From contig NW_003314301.1 of the NCBI RefSeq assembly GCF_000143415.4, positions 1,300,314-1,364,313 of the forward strand: 64,000 nt of DNA. The letters are read 5' to 3'. Position numbers and translations under genes: made by a program. Positions within the stretch are counted from its first letter, which is position 1, and each line of letters starts with the position of its first letter. The notes under the pieces were generated by a model, which ran no database searches, had not been told where the DNA came from, and saw only the letters and a list, made by a program, of their open reading frames with translations. This DNA is from Selaginella moellendorffii. Its lineage: Eukaryota; Streptophyta; Lycopodiopsida; Selaginellales; Selaginellaceae. This document shows positions 1 to 10,211 of this stretch, piece after piece.

Positions 1-2403
1 ATGAAGCAGTCCGAGGAGTTTAACGAGGCAGAAACCTGCGTAGCATGACGGTGTCACCATCTGACAGTTTCTGGCAATTTCAAACACAGCTTACGGGCTC
101 AACTTGGACGGCCAGACTGTTGTAAGGCTTTGTTCCACGTACTCGAAATAAAGCAAGACCTTCCTCTGTGTATGTTTCGTCTTCCGACGCACTCTCTGAT
201 ACAAGTGTCTTGTATCCCGAGCTCTGACCACCCTGATAATAGGAAGGAATGCACCAGTTTTATCCATTCAAAAGATAGTAGTTGACGAAAAATTGTGATC
301 GATACCTTGAAAATGACCAGGCTTGAAAATAACGCAAAAAACTGTGAAGGCTCCTTGCCTTCAAAAACACGGGCCTGCCACCAGGAGTTTGTCACAAGAT
401 TATGGAAAGAACTACTCACTTGTACTAGACGTCCTTTAAAAGAAGAGGAGATCTCTTCAACGTGAGAAAATGCTGAGCTTTGATCTTCCTGTAAAGAGCT
501 TTGAAGAAACAAGTAAACAATTTTATAGGAGGCCATACCTCTGTACTTTGATTTCCAAGCCAGCAGCAAACAAAACACTCTGTTTCCTTTTGATCTCCTT
601 GGTAAGTGTAACGCACAACAAAACAGTCACCAGAATAAAAATGCCCATGGGCTTCCGAAGGGACGGGAGTCTTTGTCTTTCCATCAACCCGCCACACCTA
701 AAGCAAGACAAAGTTTTAAAAGTAATGTGCACGGTTTCAAGCACCTCTAATTTTCCTGAGGAGTTAAAAAGGGATGGTTCATCTTCCTTGACAGAAGCAC
801 CTTTCAGAAGTCCCTTGACATCCACGCCTTGCTGCTTGAGTAAAGCTGCGCAAGTCTTAATTCCATCAGTGAATATGACTCGATAATAATCTTACCCGCA
901 ACTTTTCCTCTGCCTTCTTCTGAAACCACAGGAGCACCTCCAGCCGTTGTCCATTCGCCAAAATAAGATTTAAACGGCAGAGTTTCAAAGCCTTCGATTA
1001 CTCGTGTAATTCGTGTTGTTTCTGGCTTCTTAGCAATATATTCCTGCATAGACAAGCGCTTTAAAAAATTTATAAGAATGCCACAATGTCCTCCTTACCT
1101 CCGCTGCCTTGGACGCAGACTTTCTTTCGTCTAAAGAGGTGGCACGACCCGTCCAAACATATACTGTAGGTCCACCATCTAACAAGTAGCACTTGTCTGT
1201 TTCCAAAAGCTCTCTCGGCAGGGGACTAGCGCTGACTTCTTGCACGTTTCCATCCACGAGACTTCTAGTAAGAAGCGAACAAGCGAACGACGTTCAGAGT
1301 CAGTGGACGAAGGAATGACGGACTAGCAATTACCATATAAACAGCTTTCCACTGCCAGGATCTTCGTCTTCGTTCTCCTTGATCGAAGCTTTCTTGCCAA
1401 TGGGTGCAAAACCTCCAAACAATCCCCAAAATTCGCCAGCATCCGCTTCAGCAGCCATTTTTCCATCCTCTGTCCCACGGCAAGTCTGAGATAAAAGATA
1501 GAAAAACACAGTACTCACCAACAATAGCAACTGCGCATTTGCCATCGTGATCATTGTCCTTGATAAACTGCACAACTTCCAGGGCCTTTGCTCGCTCTTG
1601 AATGCTTGAGTTGACGCCATTGAACTGATAAATCTTCACGTCTGTATCCAGGATGAACACATCGTCGTGATTGAGCGACGATCTCGAAAATGGCACCTGA
1701 GAAGAGGAGTATAAAGTTTTACGTCATAAAACAGCAGACACAAACCTCTTTTACTCGAACGACTCGCCTCCCTTTGCAACAAAACAACCGCGGCTCGATC
1801 TTTTCGACTTCCGGCTTTTTAAAGCCGGAAGCGCAGCCACCTTCGAGTGGAATAATACACGGCTTGAAATAAGTTAAAAACTTATCGCTTTCGGATCCTT
1901 GGACTTCCCTGTATTGAACAGCTCGTCCTCCCAAGGCTGCATCAAGCTCTACAGATTTTATGGCAGCAGTGCCAGCTTCATCCTGTGTGAAGAAGACAAC
2001 ATTATATAACTTCGATCCAAATTCACGCAACACAAATTTACCTGACTTGTTGCTTTGCCAAGCCAGAAATGTATATCATACCGGAGAGCTCCACTCTTCA
2101 ATGCGGTAGTCTGGGAGAAGTAAGAAAGTAGAAATTAATCATCCATGAAAGGAAGTGCAAGAAAAGTTAGCACCGACTTTTAAGATGATATATGAATCAC
2201 CAGTGTAAAACTTTCCATGATCAGACTTTGGCAGAGGGACAGGAACAAAATTTTCGATTCTCCAAATCTCCAGCCCGCTAGCAAACGAATTAGATTGATC
2301 AAGGTATCATCAAATACCAAAATAGAAGATGAGAAACCAAAGGATACGCTTTCTGTCCAATGCCCTGGAAGGCCGGATCAACGTTCTTCATGGAAACAGC
2401 CAT
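1..2403 (-). CDS. VLN: Villin/gelsolin-family actin-binding protein, 3' end beyond the window
   Basis: Villins bind, cap, sever or bundle actin filaments in the cytoplasm. Fourteen exons can be joined in frame (high to low): 2348-2403, 2178-2277, 2042-2110, 1746-1982, 1519-1696, 1334-1469, 1099-1261, 896-1043, 745-845, 539-697, 420-488, 306-374, 95-232 and 1-35 (open). All junctions are GT-AG and phases agree, giving about 552 residues, the N-terminal 55-60% of a plant villin. The start at 2403 gives [12 protein letters not shown], as in family N-termini. Gelsolin signatures visible: [28 protein letters not shown] with [13 protein letters not shown], and [12 protein letters not shown]. The remaining gelsolin repeats and the C-terminal headpiece, if present, lie beyond position 1, so bundling capacity cannot be judged. 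No frameshift or stop is seen. Confidence 0.93.
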
Positions 2404-3015
2404 CGCAATATCGATGCTGGATCCTCACAGCAGCATCTAGCGCCAGGAATGATCGAAATATCGCAGATCGAGCTCACAGAGATCTAGCTCGTTCCAAATA
2501 TCCCAATCCTGCTGCCCCGAGGTTAAATCTGGAGATTTCTCGTACCTCTTCACCGGATTCGTGCGCGCTCGCAGCAGCGCCTCGATTTGCAGTGGCGCTC
2601 AAATGCCCGATCGATTCCTCCACGCCGATCCCTGGGATTGCGCAAGAAAACCAACAATGTATGCCTAATCTATCACTCGCAACAGTGCTAGGAGCTAAAC
2701 CTTTCCAGCATGTCTTTAGCATGACAACTCAGAGCCGTCGGATCCACGAATCGGACGCTCCAGGTGGATCTGAGTTGGCATAGCGTACCACTGCCACGTG
2801 GGGCCCAGGATGCAGAACAACCTGGATCAAAGTAAAGACCATAGAACTCCAATAGATTTTCTTCTTTCTCAAAACAATCGCAAGATCGATCGCGAAGAAG
2901 CTCTCGGAAATTTCGGCCTAGATCTACACATCTTAGAAGTATACACGGGGATGTTTTATTTTTTCTTTCGATTCTCTCGTTTAAACGGATGCTCTGCAAG
3001 GCCTTCGATGGATCG
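2404..3015. other. Intergenic: villin 5' side and SYP3 3' side
   Basis: This stretch lies upstream of the minus-strand villin start and downstream of the minus-strand syntaxin stop. Open frames here have no recognisable family and no conserved splice pattern. It presumably holds the villin promoter and 5' UTR and the syntaxin 3' UTR. I see no repeat or RNA gene. Confidence 0.5.
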
Positions 3016-4446
3016 TTATGCTACAAAGAAGACGAAGACCAAGAGGAATACCAGGAGCACGAAGAAGATCTTGACGATGAGCCAACGGTTGGAGGAGATG
3101 CCATTAAGGTACTTGAGAAGCTGGCCTTGCGCGGCATCCACATTCGATAGCGTATCATCCATGTTTTCATCGATCCTGCGAGAAAAAGAGAACTTTGGGT
3201 GAGTTCCATCTCCAAAGAAGCTCAACTTCCTGCGGGATCACGCGAAAGAGCGTTTGTTACCTGATCGCAACTTCGCCTTGCTCCGCAACCATCGTCGCCA
3301 ACTGCGAGAAAATGTTTCCCAGCTCCGCAATGGTCGACTCCACGTTTCGCAGCGCCTCGGCTCGGCTGTGCAAGTAGTGATCTTGAGTAGGAACGAGCTG
3401 TTGCGTTTGAGTTTGAGACTGCGAGGAGGAGAGGCTGCTACTCGAGGCTTGAGACGTCGAGCTCTCAGCACCACCAGGCCGCCTCCTGAAAGACCACGAG
3501 AGAAAGATCGATCAGCGAAAACAAAGATAAATGAATCTCCAGACACCTTAGATGAGTTGCCTTTGGCATTCCATCAGTTACACCTCTGCATGCAATGCAA
3601 AGAAACATACTCTCCGTGTCTGTGTGGATAGAAAGCTTTTCTAATCAACTTTTCCTTCACAAACCTTGAATTGAAGAGCTCCCTCGTTGTGGCTCCGTTC
3701 ACTGGAACTTGTTTGCCAAAGCGCCTTGTTCCTTTCTCGGCCGAGGTCGAGTAGATCTTCATACGTTCTTCGTGAACTTTGAGACTCTAGAGGCGCAGAA
3801 GGAAACCTTTAGTCACTCAAACTTGGATGGAGAGAGATCGAGAGAAAAATAAAAAGAGGGAGACATACCTCGCTTCGCAACGTCAAGACATCCTTGAATT
3901 CTTTGGTTGTGTCCATGAGCCTTGTTTTGAGGTTTCCTACGACGGTGGTGGAGTGATCGCTGCTATGCTTGTTTCGATTGATCTCGTTGCGAGCGTCGCA
4001 AACACGCTGGAGATCCTCGATCGCGCTGTTCAATGCCTGGATATCTTGCCTGATCACAGCAGTGAGCTCTTGGATCTCGACTGCTGGGTCGTCAAAAATG
4101 GACGTCTTCTTCGCCACTGCAAGGAGAAGAAAAGTTCTCACCAAGCTCGAAGAGATCGATCTAAAAGGCGCTAAAGCACGAAGAACTTACATTGGGTGAG
4201 CTTGTGGAGCTTGTTAGATGTTTGGTGGATGCTAAGCCCTATTTGCGAGGCCCGGCGATTAAACTCCGAGTGCAAGGATCCGCTGGATTGATGCTGCTGT
4301 AGCGGCCCTCCTGCTCTCGCCGATGATCCCTCCATGGAGCCATTCGCCGCGGAGAATGCCGGCGACCGTTTCAATCTCTCGGCAATCGCCTGGAATTCCG
4401 ACGTTCTATCCCTACAAGACGACGCGCCGCTCACCGCCACTGGCAT
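3016..4446 (-). CDS. SYP3: Qa-SNARE, SYP3/Sed5-type syntaxin
   Basis: A t-SNARE of the Golgi/ER-Golgi interface that pairs with other Q- and R-SNAREs for membrane fusion. Five exons: 4191-4446, 3869-4116, 3611-3786, 3261-3485, 3016-3175; phases match and the product is 354 residues, normal for SYP31/32. The N-terminus carries CRDRTSEFQAIAERLKRS, the Sed5-like short N-peptide followed by the Habc domain. The SNARE helix has the zero-layer glutamine in IFSQLATMV and continues through DDTLSNVDAAQGQLLKYL. One C-terminal tail-anchor segment (WLIVKIFFVLLVFLLVFVFF) follows directly and ends in VA. A Ser/Gln-rich linker precedes the SNARE motif. The next gene (4684, plus) starts only 237 bp away, so the two share a short divergent promoter. 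SYP31 versus SYP32 cannot be decided. Confidence 0.93.
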
Positions 4447-4667
4447 CTTTGCGCGCCTTTCCTCCCCCTAGAGCCCTAGAATCGGTTCATGCAGCTTGCG
4501 CGCCCTGCCTGTGCCTAGATCCAGCTCTCGCGCTCCCAGATCTCGAGCTCCCAGCCCAGCGCCTTCCAATCTAGGTCTAACCTCGCAATGAAATGGCATG
4601 GGCCGTTGGATTGGGCATCTAACGGACGAGAGAACGCGTCATACGTGGCGCCTTCTTCCACCTAAGA

Positions 4668-4675
4668 TTAGGGTT
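4668..4675 (+). promoter_or_regulatory. Telo-box TTAGGGTT just upstream of the PPR start
   Basis: TTAGGGTT lies 8 nt before the ATG at 4684, in the 237-bp divergent promoter shared with SYP3. Telo-boxes (AAACCCTA and its complement) are known plant promoter elements near transcription starts. The same motif recurs near many gene starts in this window. Confidence 0.5.
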
Positions 4676-4683
4676 CTTGGGCA

Positions 4684-7281
4684 ATGGCGCGTTGTCGCGC
4701 AGCTCGGTCGGAGGCGCTGCCAAAGGAGTTTGGAGGGATGGAAGACCGAAAACGCGAGATTTCTCGTCTTCTCCAGGCATTGAAGGTGTGTAGCAAAGCC
4801 CGGGATCTGGAAGCTGGGCGAAAGATCCACGCACAAGCGATCCAGGGCGGCATTGCCCCGGATCCTTTCGTCGCGAGCAGCTTGATTCATATGTATTCCA
4901 GGTGTGGCAGCACGGAGGACGCATCGGCCGTGTTCTTCGATCTCACTCCACCGCAATGCCGCGACGTAGTTTCTTGGACGGCTCTCATGCTGGGATTCGT
5001 GGACAACGGCCAGGGCGAGCGTGCGATCGAGCTATTCGGTGAGATGATCCAGCAGCAATGCCGGCCAGACGCTCAAGCTTTCGTGGCAGCGATCAAAGCG
5101 TGCTCTAGCATCGCAGAGAAGGGAAATTACGGGAGGAACACTGATAGAGGGAAGCTGCCAGATCCTCTGGAGGTTGGAATGGCTCTCCATTCTCATGCCG
5201 CTAAGAATGGGCTCGTGAAGAACAACGTGTTCGTCGCCAACGCTCTGGTGGATATGTACGCGAGGTGTGGGAGCGTGGCGGATGCTAGCAGGACCTTTCA
5301 CGGCATTGCTCGTCGCGATGTGGTGGCTTGGACGTCGTTGGTTCTGGGATTTGCCGAGAGAAAAGACGGTGGCCAGGAAGCTCTACAGATCTTTTCTCGG
5401 ATGATCGAGTCTGGGGAGTGCGAGCCGGATGCTCGCAGCTTTGTTGCTGCGCTAAAGGCTGTGGCGAATCTAGCAGCACTAGAAGAGAACAAAGGTGGCG
5501 GGCAGGCTAGAAGCGAGGTGAATTTTCGGTGCCTGGAGAAAGCAATGGCGCTTCACTCCGAGGCCGCGAGGAGACGATGCCTGGATACATTCGTGGCCAA
5601 CACGCTCATCGACGTCTACGCCAAGTGTGGGAGCTTGGGCTTGGCTCGCAGCGTTTTTGAGAGCTTGTCCCGGACGAGCTCTCAGAAACGCTGGGAGGCA
5701 GGGTCGAGCTCCAGGAGCTTGGTGTCCTGGAACGCGATGATCCTGGCCTACGCCGAGAACAACGAGCCCGAGATGGCTCTGCTGCTCTTCACTCACCTGG
5801 ATCATCCTCCCGACGCTCCGACTTTCACCGCGGCTTTCAAGGCCTGCGGGGGGCTGGCGAGAAGAGAAGCTCCCAAGAGCTTGAGCGATGGTGGTGCTGT
5901 GAAAGTCGCGGCACTCGAGAAGACCATGGCCGTGCATGCTCGAGCGGCGAAAGAGCGGTGGGACTCGCACGCTTTCATAGCCAGCAGCGCCATCGCCGTG
6001 TACGCCGAGTGTGGAGATATGGTGGACGCTCGCTGGAGCTTCAAGAAGATGGCAGTGAAAACTCTGGCCGCGAAGACGGCTCTGCTACAAGGATACGCCG
6101 ACAACGGGCAGGGAGAGGCTGCTCTCGAGCTCCTCTCGCGCGAGTTCAAGCCGGACGACGACTCGTGCTCTTGCGTCGCCGCTCTCAAGGCTTGCTCGAG
6201 CTTGGGAGCTCTACAGGCCGGGAAAGCCATCCACGGAGACATCTCCCGGCGTGGATTCGACTCCAACGCGGTGGTGGCAACTTCTCTGGTGGATTTCTAC
6301 GGGAAGTGCGGGAGCATGGTGGATGCCCAGCTGGTTTTCGACTCCACGATCAGCGAGAACAAGGATTTCGCAACTTGGAGCTCTCTAGTAGCAGGCTACG
6401 GCAGGCAAGGTGACAGTGAGCGAGTCTATAGCTTGGTGGACAGGATCCAGGAAGAACAGGGACAGCATCCTTGCGAAGTTACGTTCTTGTGCGTTCTCAA
6501 CGCTTGCAGCCACGCTGGTCACGTCGACAAAGGCAAGAGCTACTTCGCAGCAATGTCGTCCAAGTATGGGATCACTCCCGGAATTGAGCACTATCACTGC
6601 ATGGTCGATCTGCTGGGAAGAGCAAACCGGCTAGACGAGGCTCTCGAGACAATAACAGCGATGCCTTGGAGAGCGGACGTGGTTACATGGACGACGCTGC
6701 TGGGAGCGTGCCGGAAATGGAAGAACTCGCGAGTCGGGAAGATAGCTTTCGAGGAACTTGTGCGCCTGGACGAGAAGAAAGCCGCGGCATATCTCCTCAT
6801 GGCGGGCATCGCCGGGGAAGAGATGGAGCTCTCGAGAGGAAGTTCTTCGAGAGCTCAAAGCTGGTGGACGGACGAGGAGGGGGTGGTGCACAGATTCGTG
6901 GCCGGAGACTTTTATAGCCCAGGAAACTCGAGCTTCGTCAAGAAGCTCAAGGAGATCCCAGGAGCTCCTCCACTCTCGGACAAGCTTTGTGGACACAGCG
7001 AAAGGCTGGCTGCGGCGTGTGGAGTCGTGAGGAGCAGCGCTCATCCAGGTAGCGTGATTCGCATTGTAAAGACTCACGAGAATGTTTGCCGCGAGTGTCA
7101 CAGGATCATCGCAGCTCTGTCACTGCTCGAAGCTCGAGTGATCGAGTGCGTAGATCCCGCTGGCTTTCACGCCTTTGATAATGGAAGAAGCACTTTCCAT
7201 CGCCAAACTCGCCGATCACCACGAGCACTCGCTTACAGCGATCTAAAAGCAGTGCGCTTTTCTCGAGTGAGAGGCATTTAA
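4684..7281 (+). CDS. PLS-class PPR protein with degenerate C-terminal DYW-like domain
   Basis: Intronless, 865 residues. PLS-class PPR proteins bind organellar RNA; those with a DYW domain perform C-to-U editing. Repeats run from about residue 25 to 640, with the recurrent pattern FVANALVDMYARCGSVADA followed by F..I..RDVVAWTSL. E-type motifs follow (HYHCMVDLLGRANRLDEALE, then TTLLGACR). The tail has the deaminase-like H-S-E at 771-773 and C-x2-C-H at 802-806, then FHAF and DNG. The usual ending with a CxC pair and D-Y-W is absent and replaced by RSTFHRQ plus about 26 unrelated residues. Neither other frame restores it. The start at 4684 is the first Met; Met19 is an alternative. Organelle targeting is likely for the family but not shown. 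Confidence 0.93.
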   Translation: MARCRAARSEALPKEFGGMEDRKREISRLLQALKVCSKARDLEAGRKIHAQAIQGGIAPDPFVASSLIHMYSRCGSTEDASAVFFDLTPPQCRDVVSWTALMLGFVDNGQGERAIELFGEMIQQQCRPDAQAFVAAIKACSSIAEKGNYGRNTDRGKLPDPLEVGMALHSHAAKNGLVKNNVFVANALVDMYARCGSVADASRTFHGIARRDVVAWTSLVLGFAERKDGGQEALQIFSRMIESGECEPDARSFVAALKAVANLAALEENKGGGQARSEVNFRCLEKAMALHSEAARRRCLDTFVANTLIDVYAKCGSLGLARSVFESLSRTSSQKRWEAGSSSRSLVSWNAMILAYAENNEPEMALLLFTHLDHPPDAPTFTAAFKACGGLARREAPKSLSDGGAVKVAALEKTMAVHARAAKERWDSHAFIASSAIAVYAECGDMVDARWSFKKMAVKTLAAKTALLQGYADNGQGEAALELLSREFKPDDDSCSCVAALKACSSLGALQAGKAIHGDISRRGFDSNAVVATSLVDFYGKCGSMVDAQLVFDSTISENKDFATWSSLVAGYGRQGDSERVYSLVDRIQEEQGQHPCEVTFLCVLNACSHAGHVDKGKSYFAAMSSKYGITPGIEHYHCMVDLLGRANRLDEALETITAMPWRADVVTWTTLLGACRKWKNSRVGKIAFEELVRLDEKKAAAYLLMAGIAGEEMELSRGSSSRAQSWWTDEEGVVHRFVAGDFYSPGNSSFVKKLKEIPGAPPLSDKLCGHSERLAAACGVVRSSAHPGSVIRIVKTHENVCRECHRIIAALSLLEARVIECVDPAGFHAFDNGRSTFHRQTRRSPRALAYSDLKAVRFSRVRGI

Positions 7282-7837
7282 GGAGAAAGAAAACCATCGC
7301 TCATCTTTCATTGGTTCTCCATTTTTCCCGATCAACGAGCGTGCTCTGGACAAAATCTTTCCTTTTCTTCTTTTTCTTCCTCCTGTCGAGCTCTGCTACC
7401 CCCAAAGAAAAAAAATTCCTATTCTCCTCCCTTCTCCACCGCCATTTCTTCATAATCCCAGACCAACACTTCTTTTTCTTCTCCTTTCACCTTGAGAAAT
7501 CTTCTTCCCATTCCATGCTTACTGTTATTCCTTCCTGTCTTTAAAATCACCGAGGGGCTAGTCCCAAGCCAAGCCACCATCTCTGTCCACCACCAATCCG
7601 ATCACCCTCTACTCCAATCCCTGTGTCGTCAGCCGGAGTAGAGGAAAAAAAAATGTACAGACTAATAGAAAAGCTCCCAAACTTCCAAGTGCCACCGCTT
7701 CTTCTGAGCCTGTTCTAGTTTTCCTCCTCTTTTTTCCCTGTTCTTTCACCCGTGTCCCTGTCTCTGTTCCATTAGTTTTTTTTTTTTTTTTCCTTGCCTG
7801 TCTTTCCTGCTGTGCCTCTTCTTCGTCTTGATCGTCT
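7282..7837. other. Convergent 3' regions, pyrimidine-rich
   Basis: Tail-to-tail spacer between the PPR stop (7281) and the bZIP stop (7838). It is strongly T/C-rich on the plus strand, including a long T run near 7773-7790. It presumably contains both polyadenylation regions. No gene or repeat family is recognised. Confidence 0.5.
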
Positions 7838-9570
7838 CTACAAATGGTTGTGGACGATGAAACCTGGTGGTGCTCCGGAGAGCCTGCTCGCTCCAACTTC
7901 TAAGCTCTTGCCATTCCCGGCCATGGTGCAGCTGGAACGCAGCACCGGACTGTCAGTCTTCTCGACAAACTTTACAAAGGAGTAATCGAGGACGTCTGCT
8001 GCCGCCGAGGAGCCCAGATCCTGGACTGACCCCGCGCTTGCTCGCCTCACATGTTTCGTTGTTGTTGTTGTTGTTGTTGTCGTCGTCTCTACATTATTTC
8101 CTGCTGCCGAAGAAGCTAAAGCCAGCTGCTGCCTAAGTCGTTGCTGCTGCTGCTTCAAGAATCTCAACCTCTGGATCTCTTTCTTCAGGGCCTCGTTGTG
8201 AGCTGTAAAGCGAAAAAAGAAAAAGAGTGAAAGTTAAACAACGACAGGCCAGAAAATATAGGAAAGGAGATTTTGCAAAGTGGTGGCTGCTTTACCATCT
8301 TTAATCCGGGCATCCTGAGCCAGACCAGCAACGTTCTGCTTGAGGGCTGCGTTGTCCAAGTGAAGCGCCAGGCGCTGGTGCTCGAGCAGTGCCACTTGTG
8401 TCGACAGCCCAGACACCTCATTCTGGAGAAAAGAAAAGCAAAACATTAAACGAATGATTGATTACAAGTGCTTCAGCACAAAGCTGCACACAGCGGTACC
8501 TGTAAGTCACTGACGTTACCCTCCAGCTCATGAATGTATTGAAGTTTTCGCACTCTGGAGCGCTGGGCTGATTGCCTGTCCCGCAGAAAAGAAAAACAGA
8601 AACAACAACCATTAGAATGATAGCCAGAAAAATCCTAGAAACCAACCAGAGAGAAAAGAAAACCACACAGATAAATCTTAGAAAGCAAGCACATATAAAA
8701 TCGAGAAGCAAACACAACCATAGTAGCTAGCAAAACGAGAAACAAAGAGAAGGAACAGAGTTATTACCACCTTAAAGCCAACGATAAAAACCAAACACAA
8801 AGGTAAAATGAGAAAAACGAGAAGGAAAAAAACAATCAGACAAAACGAAATGAGCTAGTGTCCTGAAAAATACGAACAAAGAGAAGAGAAAGCCACAGTT
8901 AGTATGACACAGGTCCTAGAGGAGGAACAGACCACCACCGAAGTGCCCAGCCTACCAGCAAAAGGAAGCCAAAAAAAAAAAAAGCTATCTAAACAATATC
9001 TTACCTCTTGGAGCGCTTGGAATCAGCGCTCTGATCGCCCTGGAGCTGTGACTGCTCGTTGTCATGCTGCTGCTCGGCGTCATTCCCCATCCTTGATCCA
9101 CCAACGTAGCTCAAATCTCCAGGAAAAGTCCGGAAGGGATGAGGAGCTCTTCGATCTTGCTGAGACCATCCTCCATCGGATATCTGGACGACGTCGCTAA
9201 ACATGGCCGCGAGCTGCTGTTCTTCCCGATCGAAGTAGCACTCGTCCTCCTCGGCAATGTCATCGATCTTTCGGAGGTTGGATGGAGCCTCCAAGAAGGT
9301 GATGCTGTCGCTGGCGGATCGCCTGTGAGACGCGCGCGACGGCCTCTCGGGCGCCTTGGGCGAATCGAGCAGCTCCTCGAGCCAAGAGGGCTCCACGTCC
9401 GGGACAAAGCTCGCGGATGGGCTCCGGCGATGGTGATGCGCCACAGCCGCGGCGCCATAGCCAGGAACTCTAACCACGCATCCAGGGTAGGGCGGCCCAA
9501 CGCACGGCTGGGACGACGAAGTAGAGGATGGAATCGCTGGACTCTTCGGCGGGAGGTGATTGAGCGCCAT
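7838..9570 (-). CDS. bZIP transcription factor, group E-like (bZIP34/61 type)
   Basis: Nuclear DNA-binding dimer. Four exons: 9005-9570, 8500-8575, 8296-8422, 7838-8202; phases agree; 377 residues. The start at 9570 gives MALNHLPPKSPA, resembling bZIP34/61 N-termini; in-frame Mets at 9636 and 9729 are alternatives. Exon 2 encodes RQSAQRSRVRKLQYIHELE. Seven consecutive heptads end in Leu (HEL, SDL, SGL, ALL, LAL, AAL, AGL), a long zipper. Then AHNEALKKEIQRLR, a Gln-rich stretch and a poly-Thr run. The basic region is odd: SKRSKR is joined directly to QSAQRSRVRK, so the usual ILANR with the invariant Asn of N-x7-R is missing. The intron there (8576-9004, 429 nt) is long for this window and could hide a microexon, but I found no codons for it by eye. 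Confidence 0.9.
8060..8092 (+). repeat. GTT/GTC microsatellite inside the bZIP last exon
   Basis: About seven GTT units followed by GTC units on the plus strand encode a poly-threonine run in the minus-strand bZIP. It lies in the poorly conserved C-terminal region and is likely to vary in length. Confidence 0.8.
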
Positions 9571-10211
9571 GGAATGCCCCCAGTTTACACACCTTGAGGA
9601 GGATTTGTCGCTTCGCCCGAGCTGCGAGCTCGACATTCTTCGCTGCGATGGAGTGGATTGATCGATCCCTGGACGATAAAAGAAGGAAAAAGCATGCAAT
9701 CCCGGGAATCGCCGAGCTCCACCGAGCAAGATCTAGGGTCCACAATCCAGATCTAGAGCTGTGGATCCCTCCTTGGCGCTAACCCTAGAAATTTCTCCAG
9801 TGAGGCCGCAGCCATCGTCTACTCCCTCTCTCTCTCTCTTCTCTTGTTCTTTAATGTGTAATTTCAAGTATAAAGGACGTCACGGGGTAAATTCCGCGAT
9901 GGATGGTTGCGATTCGTAGTTTTCGAAAGAACGGTCAGGATTTGGTGAAACCCACGAGATGATGACTGGCTGGGATGAAATGCCTGGCAGCAGACGGCTA
10001 AGATCTGATGTAAATTTCCTGTCAACAGCTGGATCCTAGACGATGTATGTGGCGGAGTTTACATTAATCCAGTTGTTAAGTGGCAATGATAATGATGAAT
10101 TTGTCCGTGATACAAACATACCATGTGAATGTGGGTAGATCATGCTGATTAAAAATTAAGTGTACATACTATTTGATTTTAGGGCAAAGTTCCAGCTAGG
10201 GTTTTGGGCTC
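9571..10211. promoter_or_regulatory. Shared divergent promoter region, bZIP (-) and acyltransferase (+)
   Basis: Head-to-head spacer of 641 bp. It contains a CT-rich microsatellite near 9822-9845, a telo-box AACCCTAG at 9781-9788 on the bZIP side, and TAGGGTTTT at 10197-10205 just before the acyltransferase ATG. The part next to 9570 may be bZIP 5' UTR or upstream coding sequence. Confidence 0.55.
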
